Source: Paraburkholderia panacisoli (GTDB lineage: Bacteria; Pseudomonadota; Gammaproteobacteria; Burkholderiales; Burkholderiaceae). Taken from it: a stretch of DNA of 64,000 nucleotides. A model generated the notes under the pieces. The model did not search any database. It worked only from the letters and a program-made list of their open reading frames with translations, and was not told the DNA's origin. Positions 26,709 to 36,782 of this stretch are shown here, in pieces. The stretch lies in the NCBI RefSeq assembly GCF_008369935.1, contig NZ_VTUZ01000003.1:248001-312000 (forward strand). The letters run 5' to 3'. Made by a program: the position numbers and the translations under genes. Position 1 is the stretch's first letter. Each line of letters begins with the position of its first letter.

Positions 26709-27416
26709 ATGAGCACCACAATTGCAGGCATCAAGATACCCGACAGCGCAATTGCACGCGCGGCCACGCAGCTGGTACGCGATACCGAAACCGACCTGCT
26801 GTACAACCACTCGCGGCGGGCTTTCCTGTTCGGCGCCCTCAGCGGCGAACGCAAGGGCCTGAAGTACGACCCGGAACTGCTGTATCTCGGCGCCATGTTC
26901 CACGACATGGGCCTGATGCCGGCCTATAGCAGCGAAGGCTACCGTTTCGAAGTGGATGGCGCCAACGCCGCGCGTGATTTCATGACGCAGCACGGCATGA
27001 ACGACTACGACATCGAACAGGTGTGGCTGTCGATTGCACTGCATACCACGCCGGGCGTGCCTGAACACTTGAAGCCGGTGGTCGCGCTCGTCACCGCCGG
27101 GGTCGAGATGGACGTGCTCGGCATGGCCTATCACGAGTTCAGCGACGAGCAACGGATTCAGGTGGTGGCGGCGCATCCGCGTGAGAAGACGTTCAAGAAC
27201 GGCATCATCGATGCCTTCGCGCAGGGAACGATCAAGAAGCCCGAGACGACCTTCGGCAACGTCAAGGCCGACGTGCTCGAACTGCGCGATCCGTCGTACA
27301 AGCGCCTGAATTTCTGCCAGATCATCCTGGGTTCGGCATGGGACGACAGCAACGCCGGTCACGCTCACGATGCGGCCTGCGGTTGCAACACCGCAGCGCC
27401 GGTGCAGGACAACTGA
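26709..27416 (+). CDS. HD-domain phosphohydrolase-like protein
   Basis: 235 residues. The HD signature is read from [12 protein letters not shown] (His near residue 34), FHDMGL (His-Asp near residue 64), and downstream His in [12 protein letters not shown]. It resembles the HD-type cyanamide hydratase/diadenylate-like group, but substrate is unknown. The C-terminus carries HDAACGCN, a His/Cys-rich tail. A strong TGAGGAGCC precedes ATG 26709. The catalase gene starts 40 bases downstream, so the two are probably one oxidative-stress operon. Confidence 0.8.
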   Translation: MSTTIAGIKIPDSAIARAATQLVRDTETDLLYNHSRRAFLFGALSGERKGLKYDPELLYLGAMFHDMGLMPAYSSEGYRFEVDGANAARDFMTQHGMNDYDIEQVWLSIALHTTPGVPEHLKPVVALVTAGVEMDVLGMAYHEFSDEQRIQVVAAHPREKTFKNGIIDAFAQGTIKKPETTFGNVKADVLELRDPSYKRLNFCQIILGSAWDDSNAGHAHDAACGCNTAAPVQDN

Positions 27417-27456
27417 ACGACCACCGTCACCCTATCGCGACCATAGAGGATCTTTC

Positions 27457-28908
27457 ATGAAAAAGCTGACTACCGTTTTCGGCGCACCCGTCGTCGACAA
27501 CCAGAACATCAAGACCGCCGGTCCACGTGGTCCGGCATTGCTCGAGGACGTATGGTTTCTGGAGAAACTGGCCCACTTCGACCGTGAAGTGATTCCTGAA
27601 CGTCGCATGCACGCGAAAGGCTCCGGCGCATTCGGCACCTTCACCGTGACCCACGACATCACGCAGTACACCCGCGCGAAGATCTTCTCGGAGATCGGCA
27701 AGAAGACCGAGATGTTCGCGCGCTTCTCGACCGTGGCGGGTGAACGCGGCGCGGCGGACGCCGAGCGGGACATTCGCGGCTTCGCGTTGAAGTTCTACAC
27801 TGAAGAAGGCAACTGGGATCTGGTCGGCAACAACACGCCGGTGTTCTTCCTGCGCGATCCGCTCAAGTTCCCGGACCTGAACCATGCGATCAAGCGCGAT
27901 CCGCGCACAGGCTTGCGCAGCGCGGAGAGCAACTGGGACTTCTGGACGCAACTCCCGGAAGCACTGCATCAAATCACGATCGTCATGAGCGAGCGCGGTA
28001 TTCCGAAGACGTTCCGCCACATGCACGGATTCGGCAGCCACACCTTCAGCTTCATCAATGCCGCAAACGAGCGCTTCTGGGTGAAGTTCCATTTCCGCTC
28101 GCAACAAGGTATCGAAAACCTCACGGATGCAGAAGCGGAAGCGCGCGTCGGCCGTGATCGCGAGACGCATCATCGCGACCTGTACGAAGCGATTGAACGC
28201 CAGGAGTTTCCGCGCTGGACGTTGTACGTGCAGATCATGCCGGAGAAGGAAGCAGGCAGCTATCCGATCAACCCGTTCGATCTGACGAAGGTCTGGCCGA
28301 AGCGTGATTTCCCGCTCATCGAAGTCGGGGTGGTCGAGTTGAACCGCAATCCCGTCAATCATTTTGCCGACGTGGAACAGGCCGCTTTTGCTCCTGCCAA
28401 CGTGGTGCCGGGTATCAGTTTTTCGCCCGACAAGATGTTGCAAGGCCGGCTGTTCTCGTACGGAGACGCGCAACGCTATCGCCTGAGTGTGAACTACCAT
28501 CAGGTTCCGGTGAATGCGCCGCGCGGTGCGAAGTACGTGCATAGCTATCACCGTGACGGACTGTTGCGCGTCGATGCGAATATGGGCGGCGCCACGCCGT
28601 ACGAGCCGAATACGCGGGGTGAATGGCAGGAGCAGCCGGACTTTCGTGAACCGCCTTTGTCGATTGATGGTTCGGCGGATCACTGGAATCACCGCGTCGA
28701 CGACGACTATTACTCGCAGCCAGGGGCATTGTTCCGCCTGATGACGGCGGAGCAGCAGCAGACGCTGTTCGACAACACGGCGCGAGCGCTGAACGGCGTA
28801 TCGAAGCCGGTCCAGCAATTGCATGTCGAACACTGCACGATGGCGGATCCGGCGTACGGCGCGGGTGTAGCGAAGGCAATTGCTGCGCTGGAAGAAGCGT
28901 CGGCATAG
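27457..28908 (+). CDS. katA: Monofunctional heme catalase (small-subunit type)
   Basis: 483 residues, the usual length of clade-3 catalases, which convert hydrogen peroxide to water and oxygen. Active-site His is in [14 protein letters not shown] (about residue 55), distal Asn in [12 protein letters not shown], and the proximal heme ligand Tyr in [19 protein letters not shown]-binding and wrapping segments such as [10 protein letters not shown] are intact. ATG 27457 follows GAGGA. It follows the HD-domain gene as a likely two-gene unit. The symbol reflects family, not a proven orthologue. Confidence 0.95.
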   Translation: MKKLTTVFGAPVVDNQNIKTAGPRGPALLEDVWFLEKLAHFDREVIPERRMHAKGSGAFGTFTVTHDITQYTRAKIFSEIGKKTEMFARFSTVAGERGAADAERDIRGFALKFYTEEGNWDLVGNNTPVFFLRDPLKFPDLNHAIKRDPRTGLRSAESNWDFWTQLPEALHQITIVMSERGIPKTFRHMHGFGSHTFSFINAANERFWVKFHFRSQQGIENLTDAEAEARVGRDRETHHRDLYEAIERQEFPRWTLYVQIMPEKEAGSYPINPFDLTKVWPKRDFPLIEVGVVELNRNPVNHFADVEQAAFAPANVVPGISFSPDKMLQGRLFSYGDAQRYRLSVNYHQVPVNAPRGAKYVHSYHRDGLLRVDANMGGATPYEPNTRGEWQEQPDFREPPLSIDGSADHWNHRVDDDYYSQPGALFRLMTAEQQQTLFDNTARALNGVSKPVQQLHVEHCTMADPAYGAGVAKAIAALEEASA

Positions 28909-29273
28909 CCGTCGTCCCTTTCCAGGTGGGCGCAGGACTGTACGCTGGTCGAGAGGGCAAGCCATGCTTGCCCGGCCGTCTCAATTGTCAGCTCGCGGCC
29001 CAGCGCAACCGGGTAGGTGGAGGTGTGTTTCGTTACCGAATTGGCTTCTGGGCCGGCCGCGTTCTGCTTTTGGACGCGCGACGGCGTTTCGAAGATGCCA
29101 TCATCCATGTCGCCGTGCGGGAGACCGGGTTGACCCGACAGGAGCAAATCCCAGGATCTGCATTCGACCTCGGCATTGATTGATCGACATGGGGGTTGGC
29201 AAAAGGGACGTGCAACAGGTGAGTGATTTCAGTCACTGATGGTACGTCGCAAACTGCATACTCAGGAGGGTTA
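28909..29273. other. Intergenic region, one weak frame
   Basis: An 85-codon frame (28926-29183, plus strand) is open but its product was not recognised and no good ribosome site is seen. I leave it as uncalled. Confidence 0.3.
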
Positions 29274-29435
29274 ATGAACAAGCCTAATGCTGGAAGTACC
29301 TGCAATGGAGGGACGTTGTTGCCGAAGTATCGCGATCCTCGGACTGGAAAGACCTGGAATGGCAGGGGACGTCCCCCCCGCTGGATTGAAGGTGAGGACC
29401 GCAGGCCTTTTCTCATCAAGAATGGGACCCACTAG
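29274..29435 (+). CDS. Minimal H-NS-family protein (DNA-binding domain only)
   Basis: 53 residues. After a short Gly/Asn leader comes KYRDPRTGKTWNGRGRPPRW, the C-terminal H-NS DNA-binding domain with its AT-hook-like GRGRPPRW loop, ending in a basic tail. The N-terminal oligomerisation domain of H-NS is absent. A near-perfect ribosome site (CAGGAGGG) at 4-5 bases supports ATG 29274 as the real start, so this is likely a genuine mini-protein rather than a truncation artefact. It could modulate or compete with full H-NS on AT-rich DNA. It lies beside an AT-richer stretch. Confidence 0.75.
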   Translation: MNKPNAGSTCNGGTLLPKYRDPRTGKTWNGRGRPPRWIEGEDRRPFLIKNGTH

Positions 29436-30024
29436 GGTTCCACGAGCGTGCGTGGTCGGACAATAAAGCGTTTCATGTCGGGCATGGTTCAAGCCAGAAC
29501 CGGAAAGGTCGGCAGAAACCCAAGCCCACCTATCTTGATGCAGTGGGCGTGATCGAGCAACTGTACTCTCCCAAAACCGTGCATAAATTGCGCTCCTTTG
29601 GTAAAGCGATCTGCCATTCCGAAATGTCGCGCCCGCGCATTGATCTATTGTCTCGCAGCGGACATGCCGCGCCTAACGAGCTGTGCGGTAGGTGCTGAAA
29701 CTAGACTGGATCGGGCCGGGTGGTGGTCCTCATGGGGCAATCCCCCGGTGATCTTGACGAGTTCCACTGCGATCGATCCGACGCCTCCCACCGGCAGACT
29801 CTGATGGACGTCAACCTGACGTGTGGACGTTCATCATGGAAATCGGCATTCTCGGCATCGATCTCGCTTGAGGCTTGAAGAATCAATTGTCGAGTCCCGA
29901 CTCATAGAGGCATTCGATGCTGGCGATAGAAATAGCAATATCCAAATGCCAGATCAGTGCCACAGAAACAATTTCTATCAAATAGATAGTGGTCGAGCCT
30001 TATACCGACGTCTGTAAGAAGGTC

Positions 30025-30036
30025 TACTCATGAGTA
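30025..30036. promoter_or_regulatory. Perfect 12-bp palindrome TACTCATGAGTA
   Basis: A possible regulator site in the leader of the small ORF and desaturase gene; it is nested in a looser TCTAC...GTAGA symmetry. Confidence 0.4.
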
Positions 30037-30077
30037 TAGGGTAGATCTGTTGCGATAGAAGCTAGGAGTAGTCGCCC

Positions 30078-30200
30078 ATGAAACTCTTCACGGTGCGGAA
30101 GACTTCCCAAACAAACGAATCCGACGATAGATATTTTCCATCCTTACCTTTAGGAAATAATATGTCCAATTCGATGAGAATGCGTATCAAGTCTAATTAG
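30078..30200 (+). CDS. Possible 40-residue small protein
   Basis: Begins MKLFTVRKTSQTNESDDRYF and ends MRIKSN. AGGAG at 30064-30068 lies 9 bases before the ATG. It is hydrophilic with no recognised family, and could be a small protein or leader peptide ahead of the desaturase gene. Confidence 0.3.
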   Translation: MKLFTVRKTSQTNESDDRYFPSLPLGNNMSNSMRMRIKSN

Positions 30201-30291
30201 AATAGACCTCAGGAATACGGAGCGCGTCCCGCTTCGTGGTTGCAGACCGCGCTGTGTTGGCTGGTCCTGTTTTCGTCTAGAGGTCATTGCC

Positions 30292-31488
30292 TTGTTGAAT
30301 TCTCTGCTTACGTTCACCTCTCATGGTCTGCTTGCCTATTCGTGGTTAAAGATTGTTGTCTTTACGCTTGTAATGACCCATATCACGATCATCAGCGTAA
30401 CGATTTATCTACACAGACATCAAGCTCACCGATCACTTGAACTACATCCGATCGCCAGTCATTTCTTCCGCTTTTGGCTCTGGACAACCACAGGCATGCT
30501 GACCGGACAATGGATCGCCATTCATCGGAAGCATCACGCGAAGTGTGAGACTGAAGAAGACCCTCACAGCCCTCAGACGCGCGGGATTTTGAAGGTTCTG
30601 CTGGAAGGCGCCGAACTATATCGTGCTGAAGCCACGAATGAGGAGACCATCCGGCGGTTTAGCCATGGGGCACCTGATGACTGGCTTGAGCGGAACGTCT
30701 ACACGCGCTATCCGATCCTCGGCATCAGCGTCATGATGGTAATCGATGTTGCGTTGTTCGGAATCGTTGGGGTGAGCGTTTGGGCTGTGCAGATGGTGTG
30801 GATTCCGTTTTGGGCCGCGGGCGTCGTGAACGGACTTGCGCACTGGGCCGGTTACCGGAACTTTAACTCTACTGACGCAAGTACGAACATTTTCCCATTG
30901 GGCATTCTGATTGGTGGTGAGGAGCTTCACAACAATCATCATACGTACGCTACTTCAGCGAAACTCTCGAACAAATGGTACGAGTTCGACATGGGATGGA
31001 TGTACATCCGCCTTTTAGCAGCTCTTCGACTTGCGACGATCAAGAAGGTGGCTCCTGTTCCTCGGCTCGCGGACCATAAATCGGTTCTCGACAATGATAC
31101 TTTGCAGGCGGTACTTGCAAATCGTTACGAAGTGATGGCCCGGTATGGCAGGGCGATACAACAGGCCTACCGTCAAGAACTATCCAGACTGAAGGCGTCC
31201 GGATCGAAGGAACGATATCAAATGCTAAGGACGGCGCGCACGTGGTTTCATCGCGAGGAGGATGTCCTTGATGAGAAACAGCGCGAGCGGTTGCCCGAGC
31301 TGATCGGTGAAAGTAAGGAACTTCGTACCTACATGGAGCTGCGAAAGGATTTGTCGGCTATGTGGGAAAGATCCAATGCTTCGCGTGAGTATCTCGTTGC
31401 GCGACTGCAAGATTGGTGTCATCGGGCGGAGCAGAGTGGAATTCAGGCATTGCACGATTTCGCCATCCGATTGCGCCGCTACGCGTGA
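30292..31488 (+). CDS. Membrane fatty acid desaturase (acyl-CoA delta-9-type)
   Basis: 398 residues. The three histidine boxes of membrane di-iron desaturases are intact: HRHQAHR (about residue 41), HRKHH (about residue 78) and HNNHH (about residue 214). Helices lie on either side. It introduces a cis double bond into acyl chains in the membrane. The C-terminal ~180 residues beyond the last box are hydrophilic and helical, which is longer than minimal desaturases. The start is probably TTG at 30292 (AGAGG about 8 bases upstream). Dps follows downstream, suggesting membrane and DNA protection under stress. Confidence 0.85.
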   Translation: MLNSLLTFTSHGLLAYSWLKIVVFTLVMTHITIISVTIYLHRHQAHRSLELHPIASHFFRFWLWTTTGMLTGQWIAIHRKHHAKCETEEDPHSPQTRGILKVLLEGAELYRAEATNEETIRRFSHGAPDDWLERNVYTRYPILGISVMMVIDVALFGIVGVSVWAVQMVWIPFWAAGVVNGLAHWAGYRNFNSTDASTNIFPLGILIGGEELHNNHHTYATSAKLSNKWYEFDMGWMYIRLLAALRLATIKKVAPVPRLADHKSVLDNDTLQAVLANRYEVMARYGRAIQQAYRQELSRLKASGSKERYQMLRTARTWFHREEDVLDEKQRERLPELIGESKELRTYMELRKDLSAMWERSNASREYLVARLQDWCHRAEQSGIQALHDFAIRLRRYA

Positions 31489-31800
31489 CGACAGCATTAT
31501 TCGTCTCAGGGGTGCGTCGCCGTACCCACAAAGAGGGCGCCGCGGACAGTGCCTTCTTAACCCGCATTTCCCTATCTCTTCCACAGTTTCTCTCAATTGG
31601 AAATGCGCTGGCGAGCATGCTATTTCTCTCGTTGTGCGGAGGTGGTTGATCGTGAATCGACCACAAAGATACTCCGTGCCAGGTTGGTGAAACGCGAATT
31701 TGACGTTATCCGCCGACCGGACCGAACACTTCCAGGTGATGAGAGAAGGTTTCTTGCGCCAGCTTGAATCTATCCAGCAACTTTTCCTTCGGAGAAAATC
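31489..31800. other. Intergenic region before Dps
   Basis: About 310 bases without a recognised gene; presumably contains the dps promoter. A TTGACG hexamer lies near 31700. Confidence 0.4.
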
Positions 31801-32307
31801 ATGACTTACACAAAGACTTCTACTTCCGTCAAATTGGCATCGCCCTCCGACCTTGGCTCAGATGCGAAGGAAGAGATCGCGAAGAGTCTTAACGCACTGC
31901 TCGCTGACGCGTTCGCGCTCTATATCAAAACCAAGAACTTTCATTGGCACGTAAGCGGACCTCATTTCCGGGACTATCACCTTCTCCTTGACGATCAGGC
32001 AGCGGCGATTTTTGCAATCATCGATCCCATCGCCGAACGCGTGCGAAAGCTCGGCAACACTACATTGCGATCAGTCGGGCAAATTGCCGAACAAAGACGC
32101 ATCGAAGACAACAATGCGGATTTCGTTGCACCACAGAATATGTTGAACGAACTGCGTAAAGACAACGAATCGTTGGTCAGATTCTTGAGGGAAGTGCACA
32201 AGGTCTGTGACACGAAAGAAGACGTGGCCACGGCGAGTTTGATTGAAGACTGGATAGACCAGGCCGAAGAACGAATCTGGTTCCTTCTTGAAGCCGGAAG
32301 ATCGTGA
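31801..32307 (+). CDS. dps: Dps-family DNA-protection ferritin
   Basis: 168 residues. Ferroxidase-site residues are visible in NFHWHVSGPHFRDYHLLLDD (His and Asp), with further acidic residues in DPIAERVRKLG. The C-terminal helix DWIDQAEERIWFLLEAG is standard. It forms a 12-mer that binds DNA and oxidises iron with peroxide. GGAG precedes ATG 31801 by 7 bases. Catalase and desaturase lie upstream on the same strand in the broader region. Confidence 0.95.
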   Translation: MTYTKTSTSVKLASPSDLGSDAKEEIAKSLNALLADAFALYIKTKNFHWHVSGPHFRDYHLLLDDQAAAIFAIIDPIAERVRKLGNTTLRSVGQIAEQRRIEDNNADFVAPQNMLNELRKDNESLVRFLREVHKVCDTKEDVATASLIEDWIDQAEERIWFLLEAGRS

Positions 32308-32442
32308 TTTTCCTGCACGCTTGTCCGCCCTTCAGTTGATCGAGACGGCTGGGCGGGCTCCAGTTGAACCTGCGCGGCATGGAGAATTGCAATTCGCGCA
32401 GGCACTGTCAACTTACCGAGAGGAAGCCGGCACGACGCACTC

Positions 32443-33777
32443 TCAGTGCAACTTTGCTGTCTGCCGTGCCACGGTCGCCTGCTTGTCCAACGCGAGTGCA
32501 GCGATCAAGCTGATCAACGCGTTGATCGCAAGCCATACGCCGACCATGGCGCTGCTGTGGAAGGCGTGTGTGAGCCACGTTAATATCGCCGGGGTAAAGC
32601 CTCCAAGCACAGCTGCCGCGACCGCCTGTGCGAACGCATAGCCGGACGTCCGGGCGTCCTTGGGTACAAGTTCGACCATGGCTGCAACCTGGACCGAACT
32701 GTACGCGGCGTAGATGAACGAGAACCAGAGTTCGACGACCGCAAACTTCGTGATGCTCGGCGCGGAAGCTAGCCACGACATCAATGGGAAGGCTGTGATT
32801 CCGGCCAGAAGGGTCACCACGATCAACATCGTTCTGCGATTGACACGATCGGCGACGTTCGCCATGACGGGCAACCAGCACAAGACCGACAGTCCGCCAA
32901 AGAAGAGGATGATGAAGCCTGCCGATTCCCCAAGGTTCAGGGTCTTGATGAAAGTAGGCGCGTAGGTGGTGATCGTCTGAGACGTGACCGTTGCCAGCGA
33001 GACCATCGCCATGCAAAGGATGATGGTGCGCCAACCCGACGCCAGACTCGTGCATATCTCGGACAGCCTGGGTGTCTTCTTTCTGGTCGCGAAAACGGAG
33101 GTCTCTGCAAGGCTCGAACGTAGCCAGAACATGACCGGAATGACGGCACACCCCATGAGCAGCGGAATTCTCCAACCCCATGCATGAAGCGCATCGGGTG
33201 CAAGCCAGTAGAGCATGCACAGGCCGATCAGTGACGCTGCCATCACCGACAGTTGCTGACTCCCCGCCTGCCAGCACGTATAGAATGCGCGTCGTTTTCT
33301 CGGCGCAATTTCCGCCAGATAGACAACGACGCCACCCAACTCCGCACCGGCCGAAAAACCTTGCAACAAACGCCCCAGCAACACAATGACAGGGGCTGCG
33401 ACGCCTATGCTTGCGTAAGACGGTGTGCAAGCAACGGAAATAATTCCAAGCGACATCAGTGACAACGCGAGGATCAGCCCTTTGCGCCGTCCGTGACGAT
33501 CCGTGTACGAACCGAGCACGATCGCGCCGACCGGTCGAGCGAGGAAACCGAACGCGAATGTCATCAATGACAGCATCAGCGACACATATTCGTTGTCGCT
33601 CGGAAAGAACGTCTGCGCGATGTATCTCGCGTAGTAGCCGTAGATCATGAAGTCGTAGATCTCGAGGGCGTTGCCGGCGACGACCTGGACAATTGGTTTG
33701 AACGCTACGGGCCTGGTGATATCGACGTCTCCGGAACCTCCAGAAATGCCGGTCGGCGTAAGGACAGGGTCTTTCAT
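32443..33777 (-). CDS. MFS transporter, metabolite:H+ symporter (MHS) family
   Basis: 444 residues with about twelve helices. N-terminal hallmark AGNALEIYDFMIYGYYARYI and the helix 2-3 loop GSYTDRHGRRKGLIL mark the MHS (proline/citrate/dicarboxylate) branch. LLGRLLQGFSAGAELGG is the conserved helix-5 region. ATG 33777 follows GGGAG. Its substrate is unknown; it is transcribed in the same direction as the galactarate-type genes but separated from them by 129 bases. Confidence 0.88.
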   Translation of the reverse strand: MKDPVLTPTGISGGSGDVDITRPVAFKPIVQVVAGNALEIYDFMIYGYYARYIAQTFFPSDNEYVSLMLSLMTFAFGFLARPVGAIVLGSYTDRHGRRKGLILALSLMSLGIISVACTPSYASIGVAAPVIVLLGRLLQGFSAGAELGGVVVYLAEIAPRKRRAFYTCWQAGSQQLSVMAASLIGLCMLYWLAPDALHAWGWRIPLLMGCAVIPVMFWLRSSLAETSVFATRKKTPRLSEICTSLASGWRTIILCMAMVSLATVTSQTITTYAPTFIKTLNLGESAGFIILFFGGLSVLCWLPVMANVADRVNRRTMLIVVTLLAGITAFPLMSWLASAPSITKFAVVELWFSFIYAAYSSVQVAAMVELVPKDARTSGYAFAQAVAAAVLGGFTPAILTWLTHAFHSSAMVGVWLAINALISLIAALALDKQATVARQTAKLH

Positions 33778-33906
33778 CGTAGCTCCCACGGCAACGGTGT
33801 CCGTTGCCCGGTTGTACCGCGCACCCATGTTATAGAGCTGGAGTGACTCGGGGTATCGGATTGATAAGGCCCGAGCGTCCGAGGTGATCTCGTCTTGACT
33901 AAAAAA

Positions 33907-35070
33907 CTAGGCGCGAACTCCGACTTCCGCCTCCTGCGCAGTCCAGCCAGCGACGCGATCGCTCAGGCTCAGGCCGAGGCCCGGCCGCGTCGGCACGATC
34001 ATCCGGCCATCGCGGGTTTCAAGTTTTTCATTGAAAAGCGGTTCGAGCCATTCGAAATGTTCGACCCACGGTTCGCGTGAATAACAGGCGGCGAGGTGAA
34101 CGTGTAGCTCCATCGCGAAGTGAGGGGCGAGCATGAGCCCGGCGTGATCGGCGAGGGCCGCGATTTTCAGGAACGGCGTGATGCCGCCCACGCGCGGCGC
34201 ATCGGGCATCAGATAATCGGCGCCACGCAGTTTGATGAACTCCCAGTGCTCGGAGACGCTGGTCAGCATTTCGCCGGTTGCAATCGGCGTATCGAACTGG
34301 GCGGCTAGCGCGGCATGACCCTCGGCGTCGTAGCAGTCGAGCGGCTCTTCGATCCAGATCAGGTTGAATGGCTCGAACGTACGGCACATGCGTTGCGCAG
34401 TCGGACGGTCCCACTGCTGATTCGCATCGACCATCAATGGAAACGCATCACCGAGATGCTTGCGAACCGTGGTGACGCGTTGGATGTCGAGCGCGCAATC
34501 TGGCTGGCCGACCTTGAGCTTGATGCCACCAATGCCTTTTTCGCGCGAGATATCAGTGTTTTTCAACAACTGATCGAGCGGGGTGTGCAGGAAGCCGCCC
34601 GAGGTGTTGTAACAGCGCACGGACTCGCGTTGCGATCCCAGTAGTTTCGACAGCGAAAGCTTCGCGCGTTTGGCCTTCAGATCCCACAACGCCACGTCGA
34701 AGGCGCCGATTGCCTGCACGGCCATGCCACTACGGCCAACCGATGCGCCAGCCCACGCGAGCTTGTCCCAAAGGCGCGCGATGTCGTTCGGATCTTCTCC
34801 GATCAGCGCAGGGGCGATTTCCTTGGCGTGCGCAAACTGGCCGGGACCGCCCGCGCGTTTCGAGTAGCTGAAGCCCAGTCCGCGATGTCCGTCTTTCGTC
34901 TCGATCTCGACAAAGAGAATCGCGATCTCGGTCATGGGTTTTTGACGACCGGTCAGAACCTTTGCATCGCTAATCGGGTTGGCGAGCGGCAGAAACGTCG
35001 ATGCAATTCGCACCCATTTGATGCTGTCGCCGCTCGTCGAATCCGTAGGCGCCGGGTTGAACGTATTCAT
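33907..35070 (-). CDS. Galactarate/talarate dehydratase-type enolase-superfamily enzyme
   Basis: 387 residues. The early sequence (LPLANPISDAKVLTGRQKPM, then LGFSYSKRAGGPGQF) is close to L-talarate/galactarate dehydratases. Catalytic elements of the mandelate racemase group are in place: the KxK motif in GGIKLKVGQP, metal ligands Asp in LMVDANQQWD, Glu in IWIEEPLDCYD and Glu in IATGEMLTS, and the His in LAPHFAMELHVH. It removes water from hexarates to give keto-deoxy sugars. It is grouped with an anion:cation symporter and lies near a divergent LacI regulator. Confidence 0.9.
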   Translation of the reverse strand: MNTFNPAPTDSTSGDSIKWVRIASTFLPLANPISDAKVLTGRQKPMTEIAILFVEIETKDGHRGLGFSYSKRAGGPGQFAHAKEIAPALIGEDPNDIARLWDKLAWAGASVGRSGMAVQAIGAFDVALWDLKAKRAKLSLSKLLGSQRESVRCYNTSGGFLHTPLDQLLKNTDISREKGIGGIKLKVGQPDCALDIQRVTTVRKHLGDAFPLMVDANQQWDRPTAQRMCRTFEPFNLIWIEEPLDCYDAEGHAALAAQFDTPIATGEMLTSVSEHWEFIKLRGADYLMPDAPRVGGITPFLKIAALADHAGLMLAPHFAMELHVHLAACYSREPWVEHFEWLEPLFNEKLETRDGRMIVPTRPGLGLSLSDRVAGWTAQEAEVGVRA

Positions 35071-35106
35071 GGGAGTTCCTTTCAGAGTATCAGTTGAATG
35101 AGCCGG

Positions 35107-36468
35107 TCAAGTACCGTGTCTCGGGGCGAGCGGACTTCGACGTGAGCCGTCTTCCGTCGGAGGCGATCCGTCGGGGTCGAGCCGCTCGAGCTTGCCGACG
35201 ATCACGAGATAGGAGAACGCGCCGATCAACGCGAGGGTTGCAACATAGGTCAACGCGGTTTCGAAGGAGCCGGTGGTCTTGATCATCCAGCCGATCGCGA
35301 GCGGGGTGGCGATGCTGGCCAGATTCCCGCACAGATTGAACATGCCGCCGCTGATGCCCATTGCCTTCTTCGGCGAAACGTCACCCAGAATGCACCAGCC
35401 GAGGTTGCCAATTCCCTTCGCGAAGAAAGCGACCGACATGACCGCGACGACGACGGCGGTTGACTGCACGTAATTTGCAAGAACGATGGTGCTCGACAGC
35501 ACCAGACCAGAGATGATGGGCGTCTTGCGTGCCGCGGTGAGGCTGAAGCCGCGCTTGAGCATCCAGTCCGACCAGAACCCGCCGATGATGCCGCCAAGAC
35601 AACCCGCGATTGCGGGAAGCGCCGCGACGAGACCGACCTTGAGGATCGACATGCCTTTCGCTTCAATGAGGTATGTCGGGAACCAGGTGAGGAAGAACCA
35701 GGTGATCGAAGTCAGACAGAACTGGCCGATATAGATGCCGATCATCATGCGGTTGCAGGCAATACCGCGAACCTGGGCCCAGCTGAACGGTGCGGGGCCA
35801 TCGCCCATTGTCGGGAGACCGCCGCCGTCTGCGATGTAGGCGAGTTCGGCTTCATTCACGCGATGGTCCCGCCTCGGCTCGCGGACTACCTTCAGCCACC
35901 ACAGACCAATGAAGACGCCGACGGCACCTGTCAGGTAGAACACGTAATGCCAGCCCCAGGCATGCACCGTGTAGGTCATGATCGGCGTGAAGACGGCGAG
36001 AGCGAAATACTGCGCGGATTGAAATACCGATGTCGCGAGACCCCGCTCCGCACTTGGAAACCACATGACGGTCAGACGACTGTTGGCGGGAAACGCCGGC
36101 GATTCAGCGACACCCATCAGGAATCGCAACGCGAAGAGCCAGAAGAACGCCGATGCGAACAGGTGAACGTAACCCTGCAGGAACGTAAGCACCGACCACA
36201 AGACCAGGCTCAATCCGAGCACGAGACGCGCGCCGAAACGATCGAGGATCAGGCCGCCGGGGATTTGCATGGCGGTGTAAGCCCACCCGAACGCGGAAAA
36301 CGCTATGCCCATTGTCAGCGCGTCGAAGCCCAACTCGTGGCGCATGCTCGGCGCGGCAATGGACAACGTCGCCCGGTCGACGTAGTTGAACACGGTCACG
36401 ATAAAAATCATCGCGAGAATGAACCACCGGACGTTGGTCCGCTTCGGAACGGGCGAGTCGGTTCTCAC
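35107..36468 (-). CDS. MFS transporter, ACS family (hexarate/glucarate-type)
   Basis: 453 residues from the GTG at 36468, which has GGAG six bases upstream; an upstream ATG at 36549 would add 27 unmatched residues. Helix 1 FNYVDRATLSIAAPSM and the helix 4 region FLMGVAESPAFPANSRL are hallmarks of the anion:cation symporter (GudP/GarP/ExuT) family, importing sugar acids. It sits 36 bases upstream of the dehydratase gene and is probably co-transcribed with it, from a promoter carrying LacI-type operators. Confidence 0.9.
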   Translation of the reverse strand: MRTDSPVPKRTNVRWFILAMIFIVTVFNYVDRATLSIAAPSMRHELGFDALTMGIAFSAFGWAYTAMQIPGGLILDRFGARLVLGLSLVLWSVLTFLQGYVHLFASAFFWLFALRFLMGVAESPAFPANSRLTVMWFPSAERGLATSVFQSAQYFALAVFTPIMTYTVHAWGWHYVFYLTGAVGVFIGLWWLKVVREPRRDHRVNEAELAYIADGGGLPTMGDGPAPFSWAQVRGIACNRMMIGIYIGQFCLTSITWFFLTWFPTYLIEAKGMSILKVGLVAALPAIAGCLGGIIGGFWSDWMLKRGFSLTAARKTPIISGLVLSSTIVLANYVQSTAVVVAVMSVAFFAKGIGNLGWCILGDVSPKKAMGISGGMFNLCGNLASIATPLAIGWMIKTTGSFETALTYVATLALIGAFSYLVIVGKLERLDPDGSPPTEDGSRRSPLAPRHGT

Positions 36469-36580
36469 TACTGTCTCCAGAGTTTTTCGGTTAGACGCGC
36501 GCCAGAGTGCGATGCCCCGGCGGCCCGTTTTTGGCTGGCATGTCGTCACCCAGCAGATGAATGCATGACCCGATCATACA

Positions 36581-36596
36581 ATGATTGCGCAATCAT
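36581..36596. promoter_or_regulatory. LacI-type palindromic operator 1
   Basis: ATGATTGCGCAATCAT is a perfect 16-bp palindrome with the central CG typical of LacI-family sites, 113 bases upstream of the transporter start. Confidence 0.8.
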
Positions 36597-36607
36597 TCAA
36601 GTAGAAT

Positions 36608-36621
36608 TGATTGCGCAATCA
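36608..36621. promoter_or_regulatory. LacI-type palindromic operator 2
   Basis: TGATTGCGCAATCA is a perfect 14-bp palindrome centred 26 bases from operator 1, compatible with cooperative binding of two dimers. Confidence 0.8.
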
Positions 36622-36782
36622 CTCGCGTTTTCCCTGGTGCGTTGGAGGCTTGGCGCAGGCGGGTCGCCGGGTCATTGCGCATCCGCTGTCGGTCCGAAGT
36701 CATGTTCGACGGACGGCCGAGCACTGGAATCCACCCGGCTATTTCCTCCGCCTGAGTGATTTGCAAACGCAAACGGTTAAAA

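Larger units (their letters stand above)
29436..30291. other. AT-richer intergenic region with candidate small ORF and palindrome
   Basis: About 850 bases whose second half is clearly AT-richer than its surroundings. Apart from the small ORF at 30078-30200 and the palindrome at 30025-30036, nothing is recognised. The composition fits horizontally acquired or H-NS-bound DNA. Confidence 0.4.

Noticed and set aside
27427..28965. 512-codon minus-strand frame opposite catalase
   Set aside because: Antisense artefact of a GC-rich gene; all family motifs are on the plus strand.
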